Part shown: piece by piece, positions 22,401-32,791 of the stretch
Numbering within the stretch: the first letter of the stretch is position 1
How the letters are laid out: every line of letters begins with the position of its first letter
NCBI GenBank assembly: GCA_964019425.1
Contig: OZ025845.1
Location: 186,001-250,000 of the forward strand
Origin: Flectonema sp. DT1601
Lineage: Eukaryota > Euglenozoa > Diplonemea > Diplonemida > Diplonemidae
Length of the DNA: 64,000 nt
Direction: 5' to 3'
The notes under the pieces: generated by a model
Told to the model about the DNA's origin: nothing
What the model saw: only the letters and a program-made list of their open reading frames with translations
Databases searched by the model: none
Made by a program: the position numbers and the translations under genes

Positions 22401-25400
22401 TGATACAGGATGGAGAATGAAAGTGAGAGGTAACTTCTCAGACATTGTCAACATTGATACAGGATGGAGAATGAAAGTGAGAGGTAACTTCTCAGACATT
22501 GCCAACATTGATACAGGATGGAGAATGAAAGTGAGAGGTAACTTCTCAGACATTGTCAACATTGATACAGGATGGAGAATGAAAGTGAGAGGTAACTTCT
22601 CAGACATTGTCAACATTGATACAGGATGGAGAATGAAAGTGAGAGGTAACTTCTCAGACATTGCCAACATTGATACAGGATGGAGAATGAAAGTGAGAGG
22701 TAACTTCTCAGACATTGTCAACATTGATACAGGATGGAGAATGAAAGTGAGAGGTAACTTCTCAGACATTGTCAACATTGATACAGGATGGAGAATGAAA
22801 GTGAGAGGTAACTTCTCAGACATTGTCAACATTGATACAGGATGGAGAATGAAAGTGAGAGGTAACTTCTCAGACATTGTCAACATTGATACAGGATGGA
22901 GAATGAAAGTGAGAGGTAACTTCTCAGACATTGTCAACATTGATACAGGATGGAGAATGAAAGTGAGAGGTAACTTCTCAGACATTGTCAACATTGATAC
23001 AGGATGGAGAATGAAAGTGAGAGGTAACTTCTCAGACATTGTCAACATTGATACAGGATGGAGAATGAAAGTGAGAGGTAACTTCTCAGACATTGCCAAC
23101 ATTGATACAGGATGGAGAATGAAAGTGAGAGGTAACTTCTCAGACATTGTCAACATTGATACAGGATGGAGAATGAAAGTGAGAGGTAACTTCTCAGACA
23201 TTGTCAACATTGATACAGGATGGAGAATGAAAGTGAGAGGTAACTTCTCAGACATTGTCAACATTGATACAGGATGGAGAATGAAAGTGAGAGGTAACTT
23301 CTCAGACATTGTCAACATTGATACAGGATGGAGAATGAAAGTGAGAGGTAACTTCTCAGACATTGTCAACATTGATACAGGATGGAGAATGAAAGTGAGA
23401 GGTAACTTCTCAGACATTGTCAACATTGATACAGGATGGAGAATGAAAGTGAGAGGTAACTTCTCAGACATTGTCAACATTGATACAGGATGGAGAATGA
23501 AAGTGAGAGGTAACTTCTCAGACATTGTCAACATTGATACAGGATGGAGAATGAAAGTGAGAGGTAACTTCTCAGACATTGTCAACATTGATACAGGATG
23601 GAGAATGAAAGTGAGAGGTAACTTCTCAGACATTGTCAACATTGATACAGGATGGAGAATGAAAGTGAGAGGTAACTTCTCAGACATTGTCAACATTGAT
23701 ACAGGATGGAGAATGAAAGTGAGAGGTAACTTCTCAGACATTGCCAACATTGATACAGGATGGAGAATGAAAGTGAGAGGTAACTTCTCAGACATTGTCA
23801 ACATTGATACAGGATGGAGAATGAAAGTGAGAGGTAACTTCTCAGACATTGTCAACATTGATACAGGATGGAGAATGAAAGTGAGAGGTAACTTCTCAGA
23901 CATTGCCAACATTGATACAGGATGGAGAATGAAAGTGAGAGGTAACTTCTCAGACATTGTCAACATTGATACAGGATGGAGAATGAAAGTGAGAGGTAAC
24001 TTCTCAGACATTGTCAACATTGATACAGGATGGAGAATGAAAGTGAGAGGTAACTTCTCAGACATTGTCAACATTGATACAGGATGGAGAATGAAAGTGA
24101 GAGGTAACTTCTCAGACATTGTCAACATTGATACAGGATGGAGAATGAAAGTGAGAGGTAACTTCTCAGACATTGTCAACATTGATACAGGATGGAGAAT
24201 GAAAGTGAGAGGTAACTTCTCAGACATTGCCAACATTGATACAGGATGGAGAATGAAAGTGAGAGGTAACTTCTCAGACATTGTCAACATTGATACAGGA
24301 TGGAGAATGAAAGTGAGAGGTAACTTCTCAGACATTGTCAACATTGATACAGGATGGAGAATGAAAGTGAGAGGTAACTTCTCAGACATTGTCAACATTG
24401 ATACAGGATGGAGAATGAAAGTGAGAGGTAACTTCTCAGACATTGTCAACATTGATACAGGATGGAGAATGAAAGTGAGAGGTAACTTCTCAGACATTGT
24501 CAACATTGATACAGGATGGAGAATGAAAGTGAGAGGTAACTTCTCAGACATTGTCAACATTGATACAGGATGGAGAATGAAAGTGAGAGGTAACTTCTCA
24601 GACATTGCCAACATTGATACAGGATGGAGAATGAAAGTGAGAGGTAACTTCTCAGACATTGTCAACATTGATACAGGATGGAGAATGAAAGTGAGAGGTA
24701 ACTTCTCAGACATTGTCAACATTGATACAGGATGGAGAATGAAAGTGAGAGGTAACTTCTCAGACATTGCCAACATTGATACAGGATGGAGAATGAAAGT
24801 GAGAGGTAACTTCTCAGACATTGTCAACATTGATACAGGATGGAGAATGAAAGTGAGAGGTAACTTCTCAGACATTGTCAACATTGATACAGGATGGAGA
24901 ATGAAAGTGAGAGGTAACTTCTCAGACATTGTCAACATTGATACAGGATGGAGAATGAAAGTGAGAGGTAACTTCTCAGACATTGTCAACATTGATACAG
25001 GATGGAGAATGAAAGTGAGAGGTAACTTCTCAGACATTGTCAACATTGATACAGGATGGAGAATGAAAGTGAGAGGTAACTTCTCAGACATTGTCAACAT
25101 TGATACAGGATGGAGAATGAAAGTGAGAGGTAACTTCTCAGACATTGTCAACATTGATACAGGATGGAGAATGAAAGTGAGAGGTAACTTCTCAGACATT
25201 GTCAACATTGATACAGGATGGAGAATGAAAGTGAGAGGTAACTTCTCAGACATTGTCAACATTGATACAGGATGGAGAATGAAAGTGAGAGGTAACTTCT
25301 CAGACATTGTCAACATTGATACAGGATGGAGAATGAAAGTGAGAGGTAACTTCTCAGACATTGTCAACATTGATACAGGATGGAGAATGAAAGTGAGAGG

Positions 25401-27501
25401 TAACTTCTCAGACATTGTCAACATTGATACAGGATGGAGAATGAAAGTGAGAGGTAACTTCTCAGACATTGCCAACATTGATACAGGATGGAGAATGAAA
25501 GTGAGAGGTAACTTCTCAGACATTGTCAACATTGATACAGGATGGAGAATGAAAGTGAGAGGTAACTTCTCAGACATTGTCAACATTGATACAGGATGGA
25601 GAATGAAAGTGAGAGGTAACTTCTCAGACATTGTCAACATTGATACAGGATGGAGAATGAAAGTGAGAGGTAACTTCTCAGACATTGTCAACATTGATAC
25701 AGGATGGAGAATGAAAGTGAGAGGTAACTTCTCAGACATTGTCAACATTGATACAGGATGGAGAATGAAAGTGAGAGGTAACTTCTCAGACATTGCCAAC
25801 ATTGATACAGGATGGAGAATGAAAGTGAGAGGTAACTTCTCAGACATTGTCAACATTGATACAGGATGGAGAATGAAAGTGAGAGGTAACTTCTCAGACA
25901 TTGTCAACATTGATACAGGATGGAGAATGAAAGTGAGAGGTAACTTCTCAGACATTGTCAACATTGATACAGGATGGAGAATGAAAGTGAGAGGTAACTT
26001 CTCAGACATTGTCAACATTGATACAGGATGGAGAATGAAAGTGAGAGGTAACTTCTCAGACATTGTCAACATTGATACAGGATGGAGAATGAAAGTGAGA
26101 GGTAACTTCTCAGACATTGTCAACATTGATACAGGATGGAGAATGAAAGTGAGAGGTAACTTCTCAGACATTGTCAACATTGATACAGGATGGAGAATGA
26201 AAGTGAGAGGTAACTTCTCAGACATTGCCAACATTGATACAGGATGGAGAATGAAAGTGAGAGGTAACTTCTCAGACATTGTCAACATTGATACAGGATG
26301 GAGAATGAAAGTGAGAGGTAACTTCTCAGACATTGTCAACATTGATACAGGATGGAGAATGAAAGTGAGAGGTAACTTCTCAGACATTGTCAACATTGAT
26401 ACAGGATGGAGAATGAAAGTGAGAGGTAACTTCTCAGACATTGTCAACATTGATACAGGATGGAGAATGAAAGTGAGAGGTAACTTCTCAGACATTGTCA
26501 ACATTGATACAGGATGGAGAATGAAAGTGAGAGGTAACTTCTCAGACATTGTCAACATTGATACAGGATGGAGAATGAAAGTGAGAGGTAACTTCTCAGA
26601 CATTGTCAACATTGATACAGGATGGAGAATGAAAGTGAGAGGTAACTTCTCAGACATTGTCAACATTGATACAGGATGGAGAATGAAAGTGAGAGGTAAC
26701 TTCTCAGACATTGTCAACATTGATACAGGATGGAGAATGAAAGTGAGAGGTAACTTCTCAGACATTGTCAACATTGATACAGGATGGAGAATGAAAGTGA
26801 GAGGTAACTTCTCAGACATTGTCAACATTGATACAGGATGGAGAATGAAAGTGAGAGGTAACTTCTCAGACATTGTCAACATTGATACAGGATGGAGAAT
26901 GAAAGTGAGAGGTAACTTCTCAGACATTGCCAACATTGATACAGGATGGAGAATGAAAGTGAGAGGTAACTTCTCAGACATTGTCAACATTGATACAGGA
27001 TGGAGAATGAAAGTGAGAGGTAACTTCTCAGACATTGTCAACATTGATACAGGATGGAGAATGAAAGTGAGAGGTAACTTCTCAGACATTGTCAACATTG
27101 ATACAGGATGGAGAATGAAAGTGAGAGGTAACTTCTCAGACATTGTCAACATTGATACAGGATGGAGAATGAAAGTGAGAGGTAACTTCTCAGACATTGT
27201 CAACATTGATACAGGATGGAGAATGAAAGTGAGAGGTAACTTCTCAGACATTGTCAACATTGATACAGGATGGAGAATGAAAGTGAGAGGTAACTTCTCA
27301 GACATTGTCAACATTGATACAGGATGGAGAATGAAAGTGAGAGGTAACTTCTCAGACATTGTCAACATTGATACAGGATGGAGAATGAAAGTGAGAGGTA
27401 ACTTCTCAGACATTGTCAACATTGATACAGGATGGAGAATGAAAGTGAGAGGTAACTTCTCAGACATTGTCAACATTGATACAGGATGGAGAATGAAAGT
27501 G
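19402..27501. repeat. 54-bp tandem array, exactly 150 copies
   Basis: The span is 8100 bp, 150 units of 54 bp in perfect phase, followed by a few bases of unit 151. Variation is minimal. Units 1-3 carry GAA where all others carry GGA, 17 units have GTC changed to GCC, and unit 55 has GAC changed to GTC. Because 54 is divisible by three and one frame per strand lacks stops, both strands are open. The plus strand reads RGNFSDIVNIDTGWRMKV per unit but has no ATG start before the array. The minus strand reads MLTMSEKLPLTFILHPVS per unit, starts with ATG at 27476, ends at 19380 (2698 codons), and shares the direction of all host genes. Neither peptide resembles a known domain. I treat it as a minisatellite that might be translated. 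Confidence 0.97.
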
Positions 27502-28200
27502 AGAGAAGTGTTGACTAATAACCCACACGTTGTTATGACTTACGCAAATAGCCATACCCGTTCTGTTGCTCTTTACAATGCAACCACTGATGAGGTTGAG
27601 ACAGCCATGAGAAAGCTTGTTGAATACGGAATGGACTCAGCTGGCAAAGTGAGCTTTTCGATCGTATGTCTCGCGGCGCTTATATTAACGCACATCAATT
27701 AGTTGAACGAGTTCAAGTCACTTCCCTGCATAGCAGATCCGTGTCCTCTGTACTAACGCTATACTAAGTGTGACTGTGACTGATGCACGTAATGGTTGGG
27801 TTCTTTAAGTACTCAGAACTGGTTGCTTTCTAATGTGAATGCCGACGTTCGAATTGCCCCGACTTTCGAGTAAATTTAGGTGACCGGGCCCAGCACACAT
27901 GCCAACGTGTATCACTCTTCTAAAGATTCATGATGTTGGATATGTTACATTTCTCTAAACCCTCATGGTTATATGAGTAATAACTGGTCACAAGTTGCGA
28001 AACCCAAAATTCGGGTGACCGTGACCATCCTCATCATACTCAGCTATGTGGTTGGGACCCCAGGGTCAGGTCAGAGCCCAGGTCCCACCTCACAGGTTTG
28101 GTGTATTTTGGGCCACCTTTTGTTGGCTTTTTTTGGTGTATTTTTGGCCATAACCCAAAAAAAAACAATTCCACTTCACAAGTCAAAAATGAGCCTCCTG
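27502..28200. other. Right flank of array; no gene supported
   Basis: The plus-strand frame continues from the array for about 65 codons (VLTNNPHVVMTYANSHTRSV, then DEVETAMRKLVEYGMDSAGK) to a stop at 27702. The segment looks coding-like, and AAA-GTGAGC near 27646 resembles a splice donor. I do not recognise the protein. Beyond 27702 nothing coding is seen. Confidence 0.4.
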
Positions 28201-28204
28201 TAAA

Positions 28205-28255
28205 AACATTGCCAGGCGTGAAACAATGTTACATTATTTCACGCTTGCAATGGCC
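28205..28255. repeat. Inverted repeat hairpin
   Basis: CATTGCCAGGCGTGAAA is followed after a short loop by TTTCACGCTTGCAATG, giving imperfect arms of about 16 bp. It could be the tip of a small mobile element or a structured transcript. Confidence 0.6.
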
Positions 28256-28364
28256 CTAAAATGCGTCAAAAAATTCACGCTCGGCCAGGAGTGAAGTTTC
28301 TGATTTTCACTGCAAGTGCAAATTTTCCCGCTGAGTAAAATGAAAAAATTTAAAATATCCCAGC

Positions 28365-28536
28365 AGTATCATTAATTTTAGAATAGAAAAGTGAGAATAA
28401 GAAATAGAGAGATAGGAAAATGAAAAGTATTCATTTCTGCAGTTTCCTAACATCAAAGGGTAATAGAATATGTAGTTTCAGGAGCCTTCATCTTATACTA
28501 CTTGTCCCTTTTTAGGCCTTCATCAGTAAGTGTGCT
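28365..28536 (+). repeat. Dispersed repeat family C, right-half copy
   Basis: It matches 5960-6137 closely over about 170 bp, including CCTTTTTAGGCCTTCATCAG at the right end. Confidence 0.75.
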
Positions 28537-29069
28537 AACGATTAGCCAACGTAACTGTATATGATGAGTGCTCTAGGAAGGTAACTCACAGCAACGGAGG
28601 ACCACCCATTTCCAACTTGGTATAGATCGTTGAATTAGCTTCAACAGAAGAGGTGTAATTCGATTTATAAAAAGATGAATACTAATCTCCAGCCTTCCAC
28701 CTTGCCTAGCTTATCATATTATCGAACTAATAAAAAAAAAAATAATAAATAAAATAAAATAAAATAAAAAAACATTAAATAGTAACGCTAAAAATTTAGA
28801 ATACCTCATCTTTTGCAGGAATGAATTAAAATGCTTGGTTTTAATCCGAGTTCACGAAACAGCCTTACTCTAAACTATACAAGAGGAAGTAGACCTTTTC
28901 AATATAAGTTGCATTATAAAGTGCGGACAAATGTCGAGGAACTGCTCGACGGGTACATCTCAAAAACCAGCATTGCTGTGACAAAAGTTTAATTAAAAAA
29001 AACACATCATTTCACTGTTCTATATAAAAAAAGGAAATTAAAAGATTAATCGTTAAAATAAAACCAGAT

Positions 29070-29105
<36 letters not shown>

Positions 29106-29345
29106 CAAAATACAGAACTGATGACTACGAGGGGTCTGGGTAGCCGGATGAGGGACCGATGAAGGGAAACTTTGCTATCGTTAGGACAATGTGTGGTATT
29201 AAACGCTACGACTTCATTTCATGGTTTCCAGATTTTGTTTATTAATAAGCAAGCAGGCAATATTATAGAAGTGATCATAACACATAACTACTAGTGGACA
29301 GTACATGAATGAAATATTTATTTGGAATCAACTGCATAGATTACA
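28537..29345. other. Gene-free DNA with short dispersed repeats
   Basis: A stretch at 28555-28660 (core TTGAATTAGCTTCAAC) recurs at 61345-61445. ACTGATGACTACGAGGGGTC at 29118 recurs at 49239. A long T tract lies at 29072-29101. No gene is seen. Confidence 0.55.
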
Positions 29346-29396
29346 CACTTTAGAAGAACAAGAAAACAAACAATCGACTCACTACCTTCTTAATGA

Positions 29397-30365
29397 CTAT
29401 TCACGTCTTAACTCAAAGAGTGCTCTATTCTTTTCAGGCAACTCAACAGATTCAAGTGCATCGCATTTATAGAGAAAGAAGTTTCCCAATTCAGTTACAC
29501 TACTAAGACCAGAAAGGTCAAGAGAAGTAATTTGTGAACAATGAGTCAAAAAATAATTTCCAATAGTTGTGACACTACTAAGACCAGAAAGATCAAGAGA
29601 AGTGATTTGTGAACAATAAGACAAAAAGTTATACCCAATAGTGGTGACACTTCTTAGACCAGAAAGGTCAAGAGAAGTGATACGTGTACTTCTATACAAA
29701 AAATTATTTCCAATAGTAATGACACTACTAAGACAAGAAAAATCAATATAAGTGATTCGTGGACAATAATACAAAAAATCATCCGCAATAGTAGTGACAC
29801 TACTAAAACCTGAAAGGTCAAGAGAAGTAATACCTGAACAATAATGCAAAAAGTTATGCCCAATAGTAGTGACACTACTAAGACCAGAAAGGTCAAGAGC
29901 AGTAATTGACGAACAGCTCAAGAAACCTTGTGAGATGACTGTGATGTCGGAATTAGAATTGCGGAAAGAAATCCGTTCGGCTTCTGAAGGCAGCAAATCA
30001 CTTTTAACAGTGAGGCAACCATCCTCTGAGAATGTAGGGGTGTCAAGGTACAAGTATTCCTCATTGTGGATTCCAAGCCAACGTAGCAGTTTCTCACGCT
30101 TCGAATCATCAACAAACCAGCTTTTTCCAAATACCCGAAACTGCTTCTCCCACATTTCCATCTCGCTGTCTGCAATCACTCCATGATCTGCGAGCCGCTC
30201 TGTTTCACAAAGGACATCACCAGCAAACGTGAGTTCAACTTCCTCCGCATCGATATCCCATTCCTCAGCCGCTGCCCTCAACACTTCACACACAAGGGAC
30301 TCACCACCAGCCGTGAATGACACCGCAGGGAGTTCCAAGTTCGGGTACGTCACAAAAACCAGCAT
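29397..30365 (-). CDS. Ubiquitin-like/LRR protein, copy 1 (6 repeats)
   Basis: 322 residues from the ATG at 30365. The choice rests on CTTGTCTTTCAACAG ending 13 nt before this ATG, a strong acceptor-like site; the open frame above it is then an outron. Residues 1-75 look ubiquitin-like (VELTFAGDVLCETERLADHG). A linker with WEKQFRVFGKSWFVDDSKRE follows. Then come six 25-residue leucine-rich repeats of the type ITSLDLSGLSSVTTIGNNFL, a pattern like the BspA or surface-antigen LRRs of free-living and parasitic protists. The last repeat (SVTELGNFFL) and a short cap are shared with copy 3. I infer a protein-binding role; neither membrane anchor nor signal is seen. It is one of three tandem paralogues with near-identical N-terminal coding DNA. 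Confidence 0.85.
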   Translation of the reverse strand: MLVFVTYPNLELPAVSFTAGGESLVCEVLRAAAEEWDIDAEEVELTFAGDVLCETERLADHGVIADSEMEMWEKQFRVFGKSWFVDDSKREKLLRWLGIHNEEYLYLDTPTFSEDGCLTVKSDLLPSEAERISFRNSNSDITVISQGFLSCSSITALDLSGLSSVTTIGHNFLHYCSGITSLDLSGFSSVTTIADDFLYYCPRITYIDFSCLSSVITIGNNFLYRSTRITSLDLSGLRSVTTIGYNFLSYCSQITSLDLSGLSSVTTIGNYFLTHCSQITSLDLSGLSSVTELGNFFLYKCDALESVELPEKNRALFELRRE

Positions 30366-30835
30366 TGTTGTGAGAATTCTGTTGAAAGACAAGAGTGATA
30401 AAGTGCTTGTTAAATGTGAAAGTGATCTAAACATAAATACGATGAGAGTCACCTCACTTGCTGGTGTACATAGAAGAAAATATACATTTGTTTTGAACTG
30501 TTGAGGGAATAAATATGAATGTCTGCGTCTGGTGAATTTAATTAGATCTCACTCTCACTGAAGTAGCTAACAAAGTATTCAAAAAGGTTTTGTGCTGATT
30601 ATTACCAACAGGCTATCGGTTACCCCGCCCAAAGTGGTGCTGAATTCTTTCCAAAAACAAAAGACTTTTAAACGACCGTCTTACAGTCGGACTCAGGTCA
30701 CACTAGAGAACTGAATGAACAATCAAAGCAACTCTGATACTTTAGGAGTCGAGGAGTGTTTGGGATGCGTCAGCAAGGTGACGGAGTCAACATGGTTTAT
30801 TCATTTAATTACTTCATCAAACACTGAACTACTCT
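30366..30835. other. Upstream region of LRR copy 1, duplicated from the MCTS1 3' flank
   Basis: Bases 30440-30752 are nearly identical to 34435-34746, which links LRR copy 3 to the stop codon of MCTS1. The shared block therefore carries the last bases of MCTS1 (TTTAGGAGTC) without the rest of that gene. Confidence 0.8.
30379..30396 (-). promoter_or_regulatory. Putative trans-splice acceptor of LRR copy 1
   Basis: On the minus strand the pyrimidine-rich CTTGTCTTTCAACAG ends 13 nt before the ATG at 30365. The same sequence precedes copies 2 and 3. Spliced-leader addition is inferred from the cluster layout; a 5' UTR cis-intron is the alternative. Confidence 0.5.
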
Positions 30836-32122
30836 CTAACCAACTGATATGGCAAATATGCGCCACCCCAGTTCACTTTTAGGGAGTCCACTTATAAGAT
30901 AGAACACAGAATCAGGATATGAAAGGAAAAGGTAATTAAAAAAACACATTATTCCAAAATAAAACAAGATTGATGTCCTTAACACTGAAACACTGAAACA
31001 GAAAAACGGGGGTCTTAACTCAAAGAGTGCTCTATTCTTTTCAGGCAACTGAACAGATTCAAGTGCATCGCATTTATGAAGAAAGAAGTTTCCCAATTCA
31101 GTTACACTACTAAGACCTGAAAGATCAAGAGAAGTGATTTGTGAACAATTAGACAATAAGTTATTCCCAATAGTAGTGACACTACTAAGACCAGAAAGGT
31201 CAAGAGTAGTAATTTGTGAACAAAAAGACAAAAATTTGTCTCCAATAGTGGTGACACTACTAAGACCAGAAAAGTCAAGAAAAGTGACTCGTGAACAAAT
31301 ATATAAGAAATAATTTTCAATAGAGGTGACACTACTAAGACCTGAAAGGTCAAGAGAAGTAATTGTTGAACATTCGCACAAAAAGAATTCTCCAATAGTG
31401 GTGACACAACTAAGACCTGAAAGGTCAAGAGAAGTGATACCTGAACATGCACGCAAAAAGTTATTCTCAATACTGGTGACACTACTAAGTCCAGAAAGGT
31501 CAACAAAAGTCACTTGTGAACAATTAGACAAAAAGTTTTCCCCAATAGTAGTGACACTACTAAGACCTGAAAGGTCAAGAAAAGTGATTTGTGAACAGTA
31601 AGACAAAAACCTATCCCCAACGGTGGTGATACTACTAAGACCAGAAAGGTCAAGAGCAGTAATTAACGAACGGTTAAAGAAACCTTCTGAGATGACTGTG
31701 ATGTCGGAATTAGAATTGCGGAAAGAAATCCGTTCGGATTCTGAAGGCAACAAACCACCGTGAACACTGAGGCAACCATCTTCTGAGAATGTCGGGGTGT
31801 CAAGGTACAAGTATTCCTCATTGTGGATTCCAAGCCAACGTAGCAGTTTCTCACGCTTCGAATCATCAACAAACCAGCTTTTTCCAAATACCCGAAACTG
31901 CTTCTCCCACATTTCCATCTCGCTGTCTGCAATCACTCCATGATCTGCGAGCCGCTCTGTTTCACAAAGGACATCACCAGCAAACGTGAGTTCAACTTCC
32001 TCCGCATCGATATCCCATTCCTCAGCCGCTGCCCTCAACACTTCACACACAAGGGACTCACCACCAGCCGTGAATGACACCGCAGGGAGTTCCAAGTTCG
32101 GGTACGTCACAAAAACCAGCAT
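30836..32122 (-). CDS. Ubiquitin-like/LRR protein, copy 2 (8 repeats, altered C-terminus)
   Basis: 428 residues from the ATG at 32122, with the same acceptor-like site 13 nt upstream. The N-terminal domain is essentially identical to copies 1 and 3. Eight 25-residue LRRs follow, several diverged (SIENNFLRACSG, TIGEFFLCECST). Homology to the siblings stops at ALFELR (about 31016). The last 60 or so residues (PPFFCFSVSVLRTSILFYFG and onward) are unrelated and hydrophobic, and read like non-coding DNA translated after a recombination breakpoint. Upstream homology also ends abruptly, just after the outron, at TTCATCGTATTTATG. The copy therefore looks like a truncated insert that may have lost its proper end. 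It may still be expressed. Confidence 0.75.
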   Translation of the reverse strand: MLVFVTYPNLELPAVSFTAGGESLVCEVLRAAAEEWDIDAEEVELTFAGDVLCETERLADHGVIADSEMEMWEKQFRVFGKSWFVDDSKREKLLRWLGIHNEEYLYLDTPTFSEDGCLSVHGGLLPSESERISFRNSNSDITVISEGFFNRSLITALDLSGLSSITTVGDRFLSYCSQITFLDLSGLSSVTTIGENFLSNCSQVTFVDLSGLSSVTSIENNFLRACSGITSLDLSGLSCVTTIGEFFLCECSTITSLDLSGLSSVTSIENYFLYICSRVTFLDFSGLSSVTTIGDKFLSFCSQITTLDLSGLSSVTTIGNNLLSNCSQITSLDLSGLSSVTELGNFFLHKCDALESVQLPEKNRALFELRPPFFCFSVSVLRTSILFYFGIMCFFNYLFLSYPDSVFYLISGLPKSELGWRIFAISVG

Positions 32123-32209
32123 TGTTGTGAGAATTCTGTTGAAAGACAAGAGTGATAAAGTGCTTGTTAAATGTGAAAGTGATCTAAACATAAATACGAT
32201 GAAACCTTC

Positions 32210-32240
32210 ATTTGGTTTACTCTGTTCACCTCCCATGTCT
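32210..32240 (-). pseudogene. Orphan first-exon-like fragment MGGEQSKPNEG
   Basis: An ATG at 32237 starts MGGEQSKPNEG, which fits an N-myristoylation signal. It is then fused directly to the outron of LRR copy 2. The rest of the original gene is not visible nearby. I infer the 5' end of a host gene cut by the LRR duplication. Confidence 0.3.
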
Positions 32241-32277
32241 ATTGCGATATTCTGATTACAAAAATAATAATTTATAA

Positions 32278-32655
32278 TTAAATCAATAAATCTAAATCGT
32301 AAAATGTGATATGGATATTTGGTCGCCTCCAAATGTTAATCAATTTTCGAATTAAAATAAATAACAAAACAGTAATCAGTTGAAGAGGAACTGCAGTACG
32401 TGGCTCCATTGCGGGCATCACCTCCAGCTGTAAGTCATCACCTCCGTATAAAGAAGTTTTATCAATTTTAAAAAAATCAGTTCTAATCAATTTACCAGAC
32501 TCTACTAATCTTATCAAGTTTGCTGATGCTGCTGGTGCACGTTGAGTAAATAAACCAATCAATATCGGTTTCTTGTATTCATGTTCACCAATTTTCAGTT
32601 TTATCTCAACCGTAGTTCCGATAAAGCAGGTTGCAGCAGGGTGTTGTGGAGGTCT
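32278..32655 (-). pseudogene. Cyclophilin-like fragment with a hydrophobic tail
   Basis: The minus-strand frame, without an ATG, reads TTVEIKLKIGEHEYKKPILI, then GLFTQRAPAASANLIRLVES, then DFFKIDKTSLYGGDD. This follows the first half of the cyclophilin fold (beta strand, FxxxxPxxxxNF-like helix, and an F...GGD stretch). It then ends in a probable membrane segment (LQLITVLLFILIRKL). The 5' end may be an exon after TTACTCACAG. Beyond that lies a family C repeat fragment and then the 3' flank of LRR copy 3, so any upstream exons are gone. Peptidyl-prolyl isomerase active-site residues are not all present. It may be a divergent membrane-anchored cyclophilin or simply a remnant. Confidence 0.4.
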
Positions 32656-32735
32656 TTCTGTGAGTAAATTAACTATTAACTATCTGTATAAGAAATTGAA
32701 ATAACAACACAAAAAAGGAAATCAAAGACTAATCG
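32650..32735 (+). repeat. Dispersed repeat family C, left-half copy
   Basis: It matches 5826-5915 (TCTTTCTGTGAGTAAATTAA and onward). It sits at the junction between the cyclophilin-like fragment and the LRR copy 3 duplication block. Confidence 0.75.
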
Positions 32736-32791
32736 TGAAACACTTTAGAAGAACAAGAAAACAAACAATCGACTCACTACCTTCTTAATGA

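Noticed and set aside
19402-27501. CRISPR-like array
   Set aside because: Units are contiguous and near identical with no unique spacers, and the genome is eukaryotic.
19315-27702. 2795-codon plus-strand frame through the tandem array as a normal gene
   Set aside because: It starts only at a GTG, with a stop and no ATG just upstream, and opposes all host genes. Openness follows from the 54-bp period. Kept as a repeat with coding potential noted.
27780-27930. Possible tRNA because of GTTCGAATTGC
   Set aside because: No acceptor stem, A-box or anticodon arm could be arranged around it.
31326-31601. Frames antisense to the LRR genes, such as the 91-codon plus-strand frame
   Set aside because: Repeats with a 75-bp period leave other frames open; the sense frame has the conserved LRR pattern.
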